A stretch of 64,000 bases of DNA from the NCBI GenBank assembly GCA_003344405.1, contig NOWV01000120.1, positions 167,708-231,707 on the forward strand, written 5' to 3'. The notes under the pieces were generated by a model, which had not been told where the DNA came from, did not search any database, and saw only the letters and a list, made by a program, of their open reading frames with translations. The stretch comes from Trichoplax sp. H2 (taxonomy: Eukaryota; Placozoa; Uniplacotomia; Trichoplacea). The translations under genes were made by a program, and so were the position numbers. This document shows positions 62,859 through 64,000 of the stretch, in pieces; position 1 is the stretch's first letter; every line of letters begins with the position of its first letter.

Positions 62859-64000
62859 GGTTTGTTAATTCTAATTATCGATGCTAATGCTTGCACTAAA
62901 CTGGCTCAAGGAGAAATACAGGATTGTCACTATTTGGTGCTAGAAGAAAGTGGTGTATAATAAGATAATCTTATGAAGATTCGACAGAACAGTGTGGTAA
63001 CTAGCTGCCAATGGCTATTTTTCTTCCTGTCGCAAAGGCTAAGCTAAGAGATTGATGACTGGATGGACTACCCTTTAATACGACGAGCACCGGTCATTCA
63101 GCTGCTTATATAGAGACGAGTATGGTATTGCTTGTTGATGATGACAGCAAAACTATCTATGTACACAGTAAATTCTACAGGATATCAAAGCGATAGCCAA
63201 TAACTGCAGTAAACATTGCAAAATGACGAGTAAGCAAATTTGGGGAAACTTCTTGCCACGTAGCCATGTACAGTACAGTAATGTATTGTAAATAAATCAA
63301 TCGTCGGTACAGTACATTGCACTGTGGGGTGTACAGTGCAATGTACTGTGCTGTACAACGGTGAACTGGTTAATTTCTACTGTACTGGATGATTTGTACT
63401 GGAGACTGTAGACTGTGTGTTCATTTGCGTTTCTAACATTGGGATGGCAAAGTACATCATAATTCCCTTATTATTACGATGTGCTTTGACTGTTCTTGTC
63501 TGGAAGCAATCCTTATGCATCCCTCTCTGTTCCATTTAAGTTTTCCTTGTAGATGCTGCAAATGTCAATGAAAATACCATCTTTTAACCTCTACGGAAGG
63601 AATTCTACACACTGTATACATGTAGAGTTTAGGCTGTAATCGTGCCCAATAAACACAATCCATATTCTTTCTTTCTTGCTGATGGAAGCATTTTGATGGC
63701 GCATCTCACGTGACAGGAATCCCAGATCAACACAGCCCAAAATGAGCAACGTGTCACTATGCTAATACGCATGTCCGATTTATAATTTCATTGGCGTCGT
63801 GGCCTAGGAGATAAAGCGATAGATAACGAAATGTTGTTATTTATTTTAAAAATAAAATTTTTAAAATTAGCTGAATTTTGGTAGACGCGGGGATATGATC
63901 ATGGAGATGATAATAAAGCGGGCAGTTTATGGAGATTAATAATGTACAGTTGAAGAACAGTATAAAGGAGAGACACTTTGCTGTGCTCCCGCCAAGATTA
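62859..64000. other. 5' flank of the P450 gene, no further gene seen
   Basis: Contains the presumed P450 promoter, a GTAC-rich palindrome at 63265-63360 and otherwise unremarkable sequence to the end of the window. No exon of another gene was recognised. Confidence 0.45.
63309..63349. repeat. Perfect 17-bp-stem hairpin within a GTAC-type cluster
   Basis: ACAGTACATTGCACTGT at 63309-63325 is exactly reverse-complementary to 63333-63349 across a 7-bp loop. Adjacent GTACAG and CTGTAC units (63265-63360) extend the pairing potential. It lies about 450 bp upstream of the P450 start codon. Confidence 0.85.

Overview
The window is metazoan nuclear DNA: AT-rich, intron-dense (exons of about 40-300 bp, introns mostly a few hundred bp, ordinary GT-AG junctions), with animal-type genes. 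The extracellular domain set (MAM, kringle, SRCR, LRR caps), the compact introns and the base composition suggest an early-branching animal, most likely a placozoan. That placement is inferred, not tested. Eight gene models were rebuilt by hand from protein similarity, splice signals and splice phase. No rRNA, tRNA or CRISPR was seen.

Layout. (1) 611-7762, minus: TMEM87-type Golgi seven-transmembrane (GOST family) protein, head-to-head with (2) 8406-13325, plus: a NUSAP1-like spindle protein. They share a 643-bp intergenic promoter containing a perfect CRE palindrome. (3) 14295-17399, minus: methylmalonate-semialdehyde dehydrogenase (ALDH6A1). (4) 17.4-20.9 kb: no gene recognised, with GTAC-rich palindromic repeats. 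(5) 20901-24060 and 24081-27114 are two near-identical copies of one segment on either side of a 20-N gap. Copy 1 carries only the first three exons of an ECH1 gene and copy 2 runs into the complete gene (26417-28405, plus). This looks like an unmerged contig or haplotype overlap. (6) 28.4-31.9 kb: no gene seen. (7) 31920-40677 and 43110-49259, plus: two paralogous single-pass receptors built from MAM, kringle and SRCR domains. The second has LRR N- and C-caps with no LRR between them, and an apparent 1-bp frameshift. (8) 51.8-53.2 kb: minisatellite of about 20 units. (9) 53496-56416, plus: mitochondrial aminomethyltransferase (AMT, glycine cleavage T-protein), complete, with a foldback element in intron 2. 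(10) 58531-62858, minus: a clan-3-like microsomal cytochrome P450.

Three genes are catabolic enzymes (ALDH6A1 for valine/pyrimidines, ECH1 for unsaturated fatty acids, AMT for glycine). Their closeness is probably chance; no operon-like arrangement is visible. The receptor pair is the most distinctive content: a local tandem family with architectures I do not recognise from well-known animal proteins.
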